A stretch of 64,000 bases of DNA from Kalymmatonema hyalinum WJT4-NPBG1 (lineage in GTDB: Bacteria; Cyanobacteriota; Cyanobacteriia; Cyanobacteriales; Nostocaceae): contig JAHHIB010000041.1 of assembly GCA_019359075.1 (NCBI GenBank), forward strand, positions 1 to 64,000, read 5' to 3'. Under the pieces are notes generated by a model. The model was given only the letters and a program-made list of their open reading frames with translations, had not been told where the DNA came from and made no database searches. Numbering within the stretch: the first letter of the stretch is position 1; each line of letters opens with the position of its first letter. The translations under genes were made by a program, and so were the position numbers. Shown here piece after piece: positions 53,696 to 62,174 of this stretch.

Positions 53696-53923
53696 TGTAC
53701 TTGCACAGCAACCTGTTAGGCAGATACTGCTCACCCAAACCCTTATATTTAGCTAAAACAGTCAACAGCAATCCTTTGTATTAATAAAGAATAAACCAAA
53801 AAATAAAGATGTAAAGGAAAATTAACGCTATGGGCTTTTTGCTGATAATCTGGATTTGATGAGCGCAGTTTGATTTGACATTTATAAGAGCGTAACCCTT
53901 ATCAGAACTCAGTTTTAACATCA

Positions 53924-54430
53924 ATGAATTACCTTGTTGCCGTTTTACCAGACCGCATCCAAGCAGAAGCTGCTTACGTAGCCTTAGAGAAAGAAGGCAT
54001 AAAAGCTACAATATTAGGTAGAGGTTATAAAAGTGCTGATGAGTTTGGCTTGATTGACCCTAACGAGCAAGCAAAGAAGCAAGCGGGGCTAATGGCTTAT
54101 TGGTTGGTGCCGTTTGGATTTTTCGGTGGAGTGACTTTTAACCTGCTGACTGGTTTGCAGACTTTTCCTTGGGTAGGTCAACTTGGCAATGCCATTATTG
54201 GCGGGCTGTTGGGCGCTGGTGCTGGCGCTATGGGTAGTGTATTTTCTGGTGGTGGAGTCGGTTTAGTGCTTGGGAGCGGTGACGCTTTACCTTACCGCAA
54301 CCGCTTAAATGCTGGTAAATACTTGGTTGTCGTTCAAGGTTCTGAAAGTCTTACCCGTCAAGCAACCAGTCTGTTGCGTCAATTTAAGCCAGAAAATCTT
54401 CAAGGTTACGCTGACACAGGTATTCGTTAG
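53924..54430 (+). CDS. Conserved membrane protein of unknown function
   Basis: 168 residues. An N-terminal cytosolic domain NYLVAVLPDRIQAEAAYVALEKEGIKATILGRG resembles the ferredoxin-like fold of proteins that sense by small-molecule or protein binding (as in stress proteins with a general-stress 17M-like domain). Two membrane segments follow (LMAYWLVPFGFFGGVTFNLLTGL; LGNAIIGGLLGAGAGAMGSVFSGGGVGLVL), the second Gly-rich, and the tail (GKYLVVVQGSESLTRQATSLLRQF) repeats a similar strand-helix pattern. The role is unknown. Confidence 0.7.
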   Translation: MNYLVAVLPDRIQAEAAYVALEKEGIKATILGRGYKSADEFGLIDPNEQAKKQAGLMAYWLVPFGFFGGVTFNLLTGLQTFPWVGQLGNAIIGGLLGAGAGAMGSVFSGGGVGLVLGSGDALPYRNRLNAGKYLVVVQGSESLTRQATSLLRQFKPENLQGYADTGIR

Positions 54431-54522
54431 TTATTAGTCATTAGTGATTAATCATGATTTATAAAGGACAAAGCACTAATAACCGATAACTTCTAACTCA
54501 TAACTCATAACTACCATATAGA

Positions 54523-55302
54523 ATGCTGCCACGGGAAGAACTTTTAAAAGGTGTTGAAAATCGAGATAGTATAGCTCATGTTATTGACCAGGCTGAACAA
54601 GCAATCAAAACTTGGGAAGTTGTTTTGACTGATTTTTTGTCTCCTCCAGAATTGGTAGAAATTCAGCAGGTGTTCAGTCGTCTGACTGAGGTGGAGTTCG
54701 TGGTGTGGGGTGGGTATCCCCAGGCTGAACGTAGAAGAATAGCGATCGCCCGTTCCGAAATTCCTTTGGATCAATCTCAAGTCGCCGTCACCGCTTTAGA
54801 TATAGCTGGAAATTTCCTGTTTGATACCGCCACTCACCGCGACTTCTTGGGCGCAATGTTGGGAACTGGTATTATCCGCGAAAAGACGGGGGATATTATT
54901 ATACTGGGTGAACGAGGGGCGCAGGCAATTGTCGTGCCGGAGTTGGCGGACTTTTTAGAGATGAATCTCAACCAGGTGCGATCGGTTCCCGTGAAAACTC
55001 AGCGCATTGATTTAAGCGAGTTGAAGGTGCGGGAACCGAAGAAAAAAGAATTAACCACAGTGGAAGCTTCTTTACGGTTGGATGCGATCGCCTCTGCTGG
55101 TTTTGGGATGTCTCGCAGCAAAATGGTTGAGTTAATTGATGGCGGTGATGTTCGCGTCAACTGGAAGGATATTACTCAAGCCAGTTCTCAACTGAAAACA
55201 GGCGACTTAATCGCTATTCGCGGTAAGGGACGTTTAGAGGTTGGGGAAATTGCCGTTACCAAAAAAGACCGCTACCGCGTGCAGTTAACCAGGTATATGT
55301 AA
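54523..55302 (+). CDS. Photosystem II S4-domain protein (YlmH-like)
   Basis: 259 residues. The N-terminal 170 residues (LPREELLKGVENRDSIAHVIDQAEQAIKTWEVVLTDFLSPPE..., ..GYPQAERRRIAIARSEIPL.., DFLGAMLGTGIIREKTGDIII) match the YlmH family, and the C-terminal 70 residues are an S4 RNA-binding domain (LRLDAIASAGFGMSRSKMVELIDGGDVRVNWKDIT). In cyanobacteria and plants this family is annotated as a photosystem II S4-domain protein, probably acting in RNA binding or ribosome rescue rather than in the photosystem itself. A hairpin terminator follows. Confidence 0.9.
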   Translation: MLPREELLKGVENRDSIAHVIDQAEQAIKTWEVVLTDFLSPPELVEIQQVFSRLTEVEFVVWGGYPQAERRRIAIARSEIPLDQSQVAVTALDIAGNFLFDTATHRDFLGAMLGTGIIREKTGDIIILGERGAQAIVVPELADFLEMNLNQVRSVPVKTQRIDLSELKVREPKKKELTTVEASLRLDAIASAGFGMSRSKMVELIDGGDVRVNWKDITQASSQLKTGDLIAIRGKGRLEVGEIAVTKKDRYRVQLTRYM

Positions 55303-55315
55303 AGACTGGGGAGTA

Positions 55316-55366
55316 GAAAAGTCAAAAGTAAAAAGATAAACTCAATCTTTTGCCTTTTGACTTTTC
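55316..55366. terminator. Hairpin between convergent S4-domain and SDR genes
   Basis: Perfect 13-bp arms GAAAAGTCAAAAG (55316-55328) and CTTTTGACTTTTC (55354-55366). The sequence is almost the same as the hairpin at 19183-19228, which also separates convergent genes. Confidence 0.65.
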
Positions 55367-55410
55367 TCACTAGTTCCTAACAGAAATTCAAAATAAATAG
55401 GCGCTATATC

Positions 55411-56196
55411 TTAAATTGTTTTTGCCTTAAACTGCTTTTCCAAAATACTCAGCAGAGTTTTGCGCGGTACAAACGGGGATAACTTGGTGATTAGGTGAGT
55501 GCTAAAGCCACCAATAACAACGATAGAATCTCCCCTTTCCAAAGCTTTCAAGGATTCGCGCACCACTTCTTTTGAAGTCGATATCTTATTTGTTTTAGCT
55601 GCAAGGGCTGGGGGGAAATTAGCTTCTGTAAAGAAGTTTGTCTCAACTGGTCCTGGGCAAGTCACTAGAACGCGTACGCCATAGCTACGATTTTCTGCCC
55701 ACAATGCCTGACTAAAACTGACAATAAACGCTTTGCTGGCAGCATAAACAGAAATGTAAGGCATTGGTTGAAATGCGGTGAGCGAGGAGACATTAATTAT
55801 GCTTCCAGAACGACGTTCCCGCATTTCTTGCAAAAATTTATGAGTTAAATCTACTAATGCCAGAATGTTTAATTGCAGTATCTTGATTTGCCGTTCTCCA
55901 TCGCTTTCGCCAAAATCGCCATAGCAGGCAAAACCAGCATTGTTAATTAACAAATCAATTGTTAATCCCTTTGATTTGACAGCATCAAATACAGCATTAG
56001 TAGCACCAGTTTCTGTGAGGTCTTTAACAAGTGTATCTACTTGAATTGTGTATTTTTCTTGCAATTGTTTGGCTATCTCGTTCAATTTTTCTTGTGAACG
56101 AGCAACTAAAACAAGATTTGTATTGCGTGCAGCTAGCTCCTCTGCAAAGGCTTTACCTATACCACTAGAGGCACCAGTAATTAAAGCAGTTGACAT
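55411..56196 (-). CDS. Short-chain dehydrogenase/reductase
   Basis: A classical SDR of 261 residues. It has the cofactor motif TGASSGIGKAFAEEL, the structural NNAGF, catalytic Ser in INVSSLTAFQPMP and the YAASKAF catalytic Tyr-Lys pair, and the PG motif CPGPVETNF. The Arg/Lys after the first strand (VARSQEKL) favours NADP(H). The C-terminal part (GDSIVVIGGFSTHLITKLSPFVPRKTLLSILEKQFK) is amphipathic and resembles the DltE/YqjQ-like subgroup. The substrate is unknown. It ends convergent to the S4-domain gene. Confidence 0.92.
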   Translation of the reverse strand: MSTALITGASSGIGKAFAEELAARNTNLVLVARSQEKLNEIAKQLQEKYTIQVDTLVKDLTETGATNAVFDAVKSKGLTIDLLINNAGFACYGDFGESDGERQIKILQLNILALVDLTHKFLQEMRERRSGSIINVSSLTAFQPMPYISVYAASKAFIVSFSQALWAENRSYGVRVLVTCPGPVETNFFTEANFPPALAAKTNKISTSKEVVRESLKALERGDSIVVIGGFSTHLITKLSPFVPRKTLLSILEKQFKAKTI

Positions 56197-56355
56197 TCTA
56201 CCTACTACGATAATTTTTCAACTTTTTCAACTCTTGCATAGATTGTAACAATCCTTTTAAAGACTTTGCCCCTATTAAAAGTAATATATCAAACTATTTC
56301 TTTTCATTTGCGTTTGGGCATATTACATATCAGTGAAGCTTTATACTATCTTTTG

Positions 56356-57681
56356 ATGAATTTTTTTCAAAATCGGCCCTTTAATCTCCTGCTAAGAAAA
56401 CCCCAAAATAATTCTGGAATTGACCCGTTGCTAAAAAGTCAACAGCCAGTCGTGCTAAAGCCTTCAGCACCGCGAGCATCCCGACCTAAAACCCTTACCG
56501 AAATAGAAAAAGAAATCGAAGCTCAAGCACAGGTTTACCGTACCTACTCGTATAAGCCAGGTGTAAAAAAACAAAAGCGTCTCTTGAGTAGAATGTTCTG
56601 GACAGCAATTCTACTTGGCGTTCCTATTGGTGTCGTTTGGGTGACAAACTTACCTTACCCGGTCATCCGTCGTCCTGTGGCGCGGAATGCTCCCATTCTA
56701 CTGCTACCCAGCTACATAAGCATGGAGAATAACTATCGGGAAGCGATTGGAACAGTTGAACAAGCCCAACAACTGATTGAAAAAGCCAGCAGTCCAGCGG
56801 ACTTGGAACGAGGGGAGGTGAAGGTCAAACAGGCACAAAAAAATCTTGATGCCTTACCAATTTGGTTTATTAATGAGTGGTCAGAATACAATTATTGGTG
56901 GTACGATTCGCGGTTGAGCATTTACGGATTTAATGCAGCTCGAACTAAGATTGGGCAGCTAGAAGCTCAAGTGTTTCAAGAAAAGAATGCTCAGACATTG
57001 CTCACCGACAGTGAACACACGCTTAACAAAGCTAAACAGCAGTATCAACAAGCATCAACATCTATTGACAAAAAAGCAGCAATTGTTTCTTGGCATTCAG
57101 CACTCGACAATTTAGAACAAATTCCTGGTGAAACTTTGGCAGGAAAAACAGCGCAAAAGAAACTAGAAAGTTACCAGCAAGAGTTTAAAGACGTTGTTGG
57201 TCTTGCTGCTGGTCATGAGCGTATTAGCACCTTGATTGCAGCAGCGCAACAGTTTTCTGCTCAAGCGGCAAAAGCTGGTCAAAATCCACCTCATACAGTT
57301 ATTCAGTGGCAACAAGTGGAAAACTTATGGCAAGAGGCAATCAATCGTCTCGAACAAGTTCCCACACAAGACTTAGAAGGCTATGCGCAAGCTCAGAGAT
57401 TACTAGCAACTTACCAAGCGAATCTAGGAGAAATCCGCATACGACGCCAAGCAGAGCAGAATTCAGAATCTGCCCTTGAACACGCACAACGCCAAATTCA
57501 AAGCTTGATAGCTTCGACTCCTACAAATCCCCAATTGCTGGACAAAAACCGCACCATCAGCCAGCTACAGGGAATTATTAACCAACTTCAAAAAGTGCAA
57601 CCAGGCACGACAACTTATCTTCAGGCTCAACAGCTACTGCTATCAGCAAACAACAAACTTAGCCAGCTTCAGGCAAAATAA
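56356..57681 (+). CDS. Hypothetical membrane-anchored coiled-coil protein
   Basis: About 441 residues from the ATG at 56356 (MNFFQNRPFNLLLRKPQ); the frame is open to a TTG at 56266, so the start is uncertain. A basic N-terminus precedes one membrane segment (RMFWTAILLGVPIGVVWVTNLP), then about 330 residues rich in Ala, Gln and Glu with long heptad-like helices (REAIGTVEQAQQLIEKASSPADLERGEVKVKQAQKNLDALP..., repeated three or four times). The repeated pattern AxxxLxxxxxxLxxIPxxxxxxxxAxxxL suggests helical hairpins facing the periplasm. No enzyme motif is seen. It ends just before TnpB element 3. Confidence 0.72.
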   Translation: MNFFQNRPFNLLLRKPQNNSGIDPLLKSQQPVVLKPSAPRASRPKTLTEIEKEIEAQAQVYRTYSYKPGVKKQKRLLSRMFWTAILLGVPIGVVWVTNLPYPVIRRPVARNAPILLLPSYISMENNYREAIGTVEQAQQLIEKASSPADLERGEVKVKQAQKNLDALPIWFINEWSEYNYWWYDSRLSIYGFNAARTKIGQLEAQVFQEKNAQTLLTDSEHTLNKAKQQYQQASTSIDKKAAIVSWHSALDNLEQIPGETLAGKTAQKKLESYQQEFKDVVGLAAGHERISTLIAAAQQFSAQAAKAGQNPPHTVIQWQQVENLWQEAINRLEQVPTQDLEGYAQAQRLLATYQANLGEIRIRRQAEQNSESALEHAQRQIQSLIASTPTNPQLLDKNRTISQLQGIINQLQKVQPGTTTYLQAQQLLLSANNKLSQLQAK

Positions 57682-57769
57682 ATACAGAACTCACCCCTTT
57701 CAGGCAACTTCAGCTAACCCCGCACGAAACTACGTCTCACCCGATAGGGGAGCGTGAGAGGAATGCGGG

Positions 57770-57940
57770 TCAAAGGAGGGGGTTCGATGCCCCGTTCTTT
57801 GACATTTTCTTGGCTAATGTTCGTAGATAATCCCTGAAAACATCATTCTGTGTTCGAGCTGTCATCTCACAATATTGCAACCACACTTGCTTTTCTTCTG
57901 GAGTGAGACGAAAGTTGACTGATTCGGTGAGTTTTGCCAT
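57770..57940 (-). CDS. 56-residue ribbon-helix-helix-like protein, divergent from tnpB
   Basis: MAKLTESVNFRLTPEEKQVW then LQYCEMTARTQNDVFRDYLR. Strand (VNFRLT), helix, turn (TARTQ) and second helix are the ribbon-helix-helix layout. It has the same length as the gene at 30937-31107 and aligns without gaps (shared NFR, T, EK, YC, T, RTQ, DVFR, R, L, KK). An upstream in-frame ATG at 57961 would add MDFLYKA, but the MAKL start gives the matching length. Its stop directly adjoins the left-end hairpin of the transposon, so it is part of the element. DNA binding and autoregulation are inferred from the fold. Confidence 0.75.
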   Translation of the reverse strand: MAKLTESVNFRLTPEEKQVWLQYCEMTARTQNDVFRDYLRTLAKKMSKNGASNPLL

Positions 57941-57975
57941 TGCTTTGTACAGGAAATCCATTTACAATAATGACA
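57938..57975 (+). promoter_or_regulatory. Predicted tnpB promoter overlapping a dyad
   Basis: A -35-like TTGCTT just left of 57945 and a -10-like TACAAT (57963-57968) are spaced 17 bp apart, placing the transcription start at or next to the tnpB ATG (57975). tnpB has no Shine-Dalgarno, so the message may be leaderless. The dyad TTGTA-N13-TACAA lies between and over these elements, where a repressor would block transcription. This is prediction only. Confidence 0.4.
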
Positions 57976-59342
57976 TGAAATACACGTACCAGTACCGCGC
58001 ACTTCCAACCACTCAACAGAAGCTAGAGCTAAACCTCTGGCTTCGGATTTGCCAGTACTGGTACAACCGACAACTAGGTGACAGGTTTGACTGGTGGGAT
58101 TGTAATCGTTCTCCTGTTGATGCTTGCCCGTTGGTGTGTCATCTTCCCGAATTGCGCGATCAACCAAACTTCTACAGTCAGAAAAAGTATCTGCCAGACC
58201 TCAAAAAAGACCTTGTAACGGTGCAATGGTCGGGTGAGGAGTTGAACTTCTCGCGAGTTCCTGCAAACACCCTACAGGAAGTCTGCAAGCGCGTAGACAA
58301 GGCATTTGAGCGATTCATTGGGGGTGACAGCAATGGCAAGCGAAGCGGTAGACCACGGTTCAAATCCGAGTCCCGTTATCGCTCATTTGTAATTGAGGGT
58401 GCTGGACTAGAACTGCATTCCTGTTCGATTGGTGGCAAATATTTGTATGCCAAAGTGCCGAAAATTGGGCTGGTCAAAATTTGCTCACACCGCCATTTAC
58501 CAGCTGGTGCAGTTCTCAAGCAACTGCAATTCATCAAGAAAAACGATGGCTGGTTTGTCAATTTGCGGCTTGAAGACCCGACTGTTCCAGCCATTACGCC
58601 TGATTCGATTCTGCCGACTTGGGGAAATTCGCTCTCGCTGGATGCGGTGCTCAATGAGGATGTTTATCTGGCAACTTCTTGCGCCTTGAAGCTGCCCTCG
58701 CTCAAAGTGCTGCGGAAAAGCCAAGCCAAGCTAACCCGCATCTCCCAGAAAAAGAATGCTCGTAACAAAGGCTCTAAGGCACGTCGCAAACTAGCAAAAC
58801 GCGAAGGACGGCAACACCAAAAGATTGCCCGTGCCAGAAAGGATTTCCAATACAAAACCGCTCACAAGCTCGTGAGAACAGGTAAGAAAGTATTCTTCCA
58901 TGAAGACCTCAATCTCAAAGGTCTAACGCGCCGCAATGCACCCAAACAAGACCAGACGGGTGCTTATCTCCCAAACGGGCAATCTGCCAAGTCTGGACTC
59001 AATTTGTCTTGGGCAGATGCCGCATTTGGTCAATTCTTCCAAATTCTCGGACACATAGCTGGAAAAGCTGGGGCTGTAGTGATTGCGAAGAATCCTGCTT
59101 ATACGTCTCAACTCCTAAGCTATCGGGATGAAGTGGTTTTCACCGATACCAGTATTCGGGAGTATTGGGACGCTAATCTAAAACTCTGGGTTGATAGGGA
59201 TATCAATGCCGCTATCAACCTCAAGAGAGTGGGGCTGGACGTGTTCCCCACTATAAAACGCCGTAAAGGTGGCATCGTGATAGTTGGTTCTATCACTGAT
59301 GATACCTCCAAGGAAGTTCTACGTATTCTTCGGAATACTTGA
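57975..59342 (+). CDS. tnpB: TnpB-like protein without zinc-ribbon cysteines
   Basis: 455 residues from MKYTYQYRALPTTQQKLELN. The N-terminal domain has CQYWYNRQLGDRFDWW. RuvC-I Asp is in NSLSLDAVLN, RuvC-II Glu in VFFHEDLNLKGL and RuvC-III Asp in LWVDRDINAAINL, so the catalytic triad is kept. Between II and III, where TnpBs have CxxC...CxxC, it reads NPAYTSQLLSYRDEVVF and DTSIREYWDANLKLW with no Cys. The tail VFPTIKRRKGG follows. I believe this is a cyanobacterial TnpB subfamily rather than a single decayed copy, but this is memory, not a search. The open frame extends 24 codons upstream into the divergent gene; the ATG at 57975 is the natural start. Confidence 0.88.
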   Translation: MKYTYQYRALPTTQQKLELNLWLRICQYWYNRQLGDRFDWWDCNRSPVDACPLVCHLPELRDQPNFYSQKKYLPDLKKDLVTVQWSGEELNFSRVPANTLQEVCKRVDKAFERFIGGDSNGKRSGRPRFKSESRYRSFVIEGAGLELHSCSIGGKYLYAKVPKIGLVKICSHRHLPAGAVLKQLQFIKKNDGWFVNLRLEDPTVPAITPDSILPTWGNSLSLDAVLNEDVYLATSCALKLPSLKVLRKSQAKLTRISQKKNARNKGSKARRKLAKREGRQHQKIARARKDFQYKTAHKLVRTGKKVFFHEDLNLKGLTRRNAPKQDQTGAYLPNGQSAKSGLNLSWADAAFGQFFQILGHIAGKAGAVVIAKNPAYTSQLLSYRDEVVFTDTSIREYWDANLKLWVDRDINAAINLKRVGLDVFPTIKRRKGGIVIVGSITDDTSKEVLRILRNT

Positions 59343-59434
59343 GAAGCCTACACCTACCCGCCAGGCAGGTGTAGGAGCGTCACTAACTTAGTGTTGGCAA
59401 TTGAGTTAAACTTATGTTATAGTGGTGAGGTTGC

Positions 59435-59508
<74 letters not shown>

Positions 59509-59921
59509 TTGGATCTGTAGAGTCACAAATTGATTATTATCTCAAAAAGCCAATTTAAGCAATGATCGGAGAGTAGCGAGAAGCTGATGGAAGTTGCAGG
59601 ATGTCAAAGACGTGATTGTCTGATGATGGGATGGGTGAGACGACCGTTCTAGACTATCGCTGAAGATGTCCGTCCGAGAAAAACCGCTATGTTGCTTTGC
59701 GTTTGGACACGCTACTTTTGTGATTTGAATCACAGAAGAAGTTTTTTGTCAATATATAATTCCTAGTAGTAACCACATCGGTACTTAATCGCGGATGATG
59801 AAATTTTTAAGTTCGATTCCGGAATGACCGAAACTGACCGTGTAGTTACTTAGCGATTGATTTGAATTGAACACAAGACTTCAGCTAATTTCTATTTTTA
59901 ATAAGATTTACAAAGACTACT
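59509..59921. other. Intergenic region after tRNA-Val
   Basis: About 410 bp in which no gene or known repeat was recognised. The last 100 bp are A/T-rich and should include the promoter of the small secreted protein. Confidence 0.5.
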
Positions 59922-60296
59922 ATGAACAAGTTTGTACCCATTCAAGTTAAATTCAACGCTGTTGGCTTTGTAAAATTTAGTTTGGTTTCGCTAGCGCTAT
60001 CGCTTTCGTTTGGAGCCTACACTCAGGCAAATGCTCAATCGGTTCCAAAGGGAGAAGTTGAAGTTATATCGGTTCCACCACAAGAAGCATACTTTATAGA
60101 GAAGCCACAAGAAACTTCTCCTGTCAATAACTCTGATTCACCCAATGGGAAAACTTTCGGTGATACCACGACCTTGGCACGTGTTTCTAACAGTACGCAA
60201 AAGATACAGGGTGTTGGGAATATTGTAAATTCTGTACCCACTAGTCGTAACTCCTCAAGTCATAGCAAGTCATATACGAATGTTTCAAAACCCTAA
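59922..60296 (+). CDS. Small secreted protein of unknown function
   Basis: 124 residues. The N-terminus carries a signal peptide with an unusually long n-region (MNKFVPIQVKFNAVGFVKFSLVSLALSLSFGAYTQANAQS), likely cleaved after ANA. The mature ~85 residues are polar, Ser/Pro/Thr/Asn-rich and probably disordered (VPKGEVEVISVPPQEAYFIEKPQETSPVNNSDSP). No Cys and no motif. I do not recognise a family. Confidence 0.65.
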   Translation: MNKFVPIQVKFNAVGFVKFSLVSLALSLSFGAYTQANAQSVPKGEVEVISVPPQEAYFIEKPQETSPVNNSDSPNGKTFGDTTTLARVSNSTQKIQGVGNIVNSVPTSRNSSSHSKSYTNVSKP

Positions 60297-60680
60297 GCTA
60301 TCTGGGGCTTATTCCCTCTGCTGAACAGAGGATTACTATATACTTAAATTATTAAATTTTTAGCTAAGAACTGATTTTCTTGGTGAATTTGAGGTCTTAG
60401 GCATGGTCGTTCGGTGCACAGAACCCCCTATCTTGCTAACTTGAAAGATTATGAAACTCGCTATGCTCGTAGCGACATTCCGTGGTATGAAGTGTACGCA
60501 GAGATTGGTTGTTCTATGCGAGCTTACAGCTATTTTCAGGTAAATAGACCACGCTCTCCGGGGCACAGCATTGCTGTACCCCGGAGAGAGATCTGGTTCA
60601 AATAAATGAAAACTGCTGTAAATCCCACAATTTTCCATTACCCAAATAATAGAAGTATCATACCAACAGCCACTCATACC
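60297..60680. other. Intergenic region with a long near-perfect palindrome
   Basis: No gene was recognised. At 60554-60588 arms of 17 bp starting CTCTCCGGGG pair with one mismatch around a single-base loop. It has no adjoining T-run. It may be a repeat or serve as a terminator for the two convergent flanking genes. ORFs on both strands across it are not supported. Confidence 0.55.
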
Positions 60681-62174
60681 TCATTCCATACCGCGTTGCT
60701 TAAACAACTCCATGAGCTTGCGTTTCCGGGCATGGGTTTGGACCAACTTTGCCCTATATTCTGACCAGTCTGCTTTCCTCTGTGATTGCAAGTAGGCAGC
60801 GCGTACTTTTTTTATCCAATCTACTGCGTGATGATAGTACTCAGCCTTACCTGCATCCATAATCGACTCAGCACGGCGACGGGCATTTGCGATCACCCAG
60901 TCGGGATTATGAGGTATGGCAGCGTCCATCACTCGGTAAATGACTGTTGAATAATAAGAACTGAGTTCGGTGACGATCGCAATGGCATCATCAATCAGCC
61001 CCTCATGCAAGAATATATCTACCTTCGCCTCTTGGGTTCCCCAACCCCCATAAGTGCGGACTATCTGCAACAGTTCTGTCTTCACACTTTCCCAGTTTTC
61101 CCCAGCCAAGTCCTTTATTTTCTGGTAGTCAGCGAAGGAAGGTAAAGCTTGGAAGGCTACTTTTGTGGGAGATAAAGCTGCTTGTTTATCTCCCAACTCA
61201 ACAGCCAAATCACTTGTCCAACTTCCAAAGTCATATTGGCAATTCCCTGGTAATTGTAACCCAGACTGGGCAATATGCACTGCTTGCTGCAATGCTCCCT
61301 GTTCCCTGAGTGTTTTAGCTAGGGCAAAAGCTTCCTCCATAGAAGTCATCTGGGTTTGTGCTGCGTTTGTTGCTTCTTCAACCCGACCTAATCGACCTAG
61401 CATTGTCAGATACTGCTTGGTTTGCCCTTCTGCTTGTGCCAGATACAGGTATTCTTGGTAACGCTCCTCACGTTCTAGAATTTTCAACCGAATCAGTGCC
61501 AAATCATCGGCGTAGTCTGGCGCTTCTCCCTCCCACGCTCCCTCTGAGGTGATATGACCTTGAAGAACCTGCACCAGTGGAGGATAATCCCAACCTTGGC
61601 GCAACGCCTCTAGTGGTTGTCCAAAATCAGCCTCCCACTCATCCTGCCAAGTTTCTAAATTTGCCTGGATATCGACTTTTTCCTCTGGGGTGAGTTCGGT
61701 AGTCAGAATTGCCTCACACCAAGCATCATTCAATTCCTGGGCAATCTCTTCGTTATCAGCACCGTAGTCTGCGACATCTTCCCAATTGTCCACACAGGCA
61801 GAGGTAATTGCTTCGAGAATCACTAAGGCATTATTGCCATCTCCCCGTTCACAAAAATCCACGGCAGTTTGCACCAAATCGAGTAATTCCTCGGCAATAA
61901 AGTCATCATCATACCCATCTTCCCAGTAGCGCACTGCATTTCTAAGAATCTGGCGAACCTGTTGCCGATAAGGAGCTGGCTCAACAGTATTACGACGCAG
62001 GGGTTTTGCGCGTTCTTTGCTAGGTGCAGGAGTCGTTATGAGGCTGAGATGGCGCTCAATCTCTGCCATCAGTTCTGGATGTTCTGCCACTAGTTCTTGC
62101 AGCAACTGTTGGGTTTGCACATGATCCAAGCGATCCAGTAGTTTCTCTAAGGAGGGACGCAACTCAGTAGACAT
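60681..62174 (-). CDS. Helical-repeat protein related to the C-terminal part of SWIM zinc-finger proteins
   Basis: 497 residues, acidic, all-helical in appearance. Blocks such as YRQQVRQILRNAVRYWEDGYDDDFIAEELLDLVQTAVDFCERGDGNNALVILEAITSAC and LKILEREERYQEYLYLAQAEGQTKQYLTMLGRLGRVEEATNAAQTQM resemble TPR/HEAT-like arrays found downstream of SWIM zinc fingers in cyanobacterial proteins. No SWIM CxC..CxH pattern is present here, so either the SWIM part is encoded elsewhere or this is a SWIM-less homologue. The end HAVDWIKKVRAAYLQSQRKADWSEYRAKLVQTHARKRKLMELFK is basic and typical of that family. Protein- or nucleic-acid binding is a guess. Confidence 0.65.
   Translation of the reverse strand: MSTELRPSLEKLLDRLDHVQTQQLLQELVAEHPELMAEIERHLSLITTPAPSKERAKPLRRNTVEPAPYRQQVRQILRNAVRYWEDGYDDDFIAEELLDLVQTAVDFCERGDGNNALVILEAITSACVDNWEDVADYGADNEEIAQELNDAWCEAILTTELTPEEKVDIQANLETWQDEWEADFGQPLEALRQGWDYPPLVQVLQGHITSEGAWEGEAPDYADDLALIRLKILEREERYQEYLYLAQAEGQTKQYLTMLGRLGRVEEATNAAQTQMTSMEEAFALAKTLREQGALQQAVHIAQSGLQLPGNCQYDFGSWTSDLAVELGDKQAALSPTKVAFQALPSFADYQKIKDLAGENWESVKTELLQIVRTYGGWGTQEAKVDIFLHEGLIDDAIAIVTELSSYYSTVIYRVMDAAIPHNPDWVIANARRRAESIMDAGKAEYYHHAVDWIKKVRAAYLQSQRKADWSEYRAKLVQTHARKRKLMELFKQRGME

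Larger units (their letters stand above)
57719..59375 (+). mobile_element. TnpB element 3 with divergent ribbon-helix-helix-like gene
   Basis: At the left, nested hairpins lie just beyond the small gene: CCCGCA (57719-57724) with TGCGGG (57764-57769), enclosing TCTCAC/GTGAGA. At the right, CCTACACCT (59347-59355) pairs with AGGTGTAGG (59367-59375), 5 bases after the tnpB stop. Between them are the leftward 56-codon gene and rightward tnpB, sharing a 34-bp spacer. No tnpA is present. The right end lies 59 bp upstream of a tRNA-Val gene. Confidence 0.65.
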
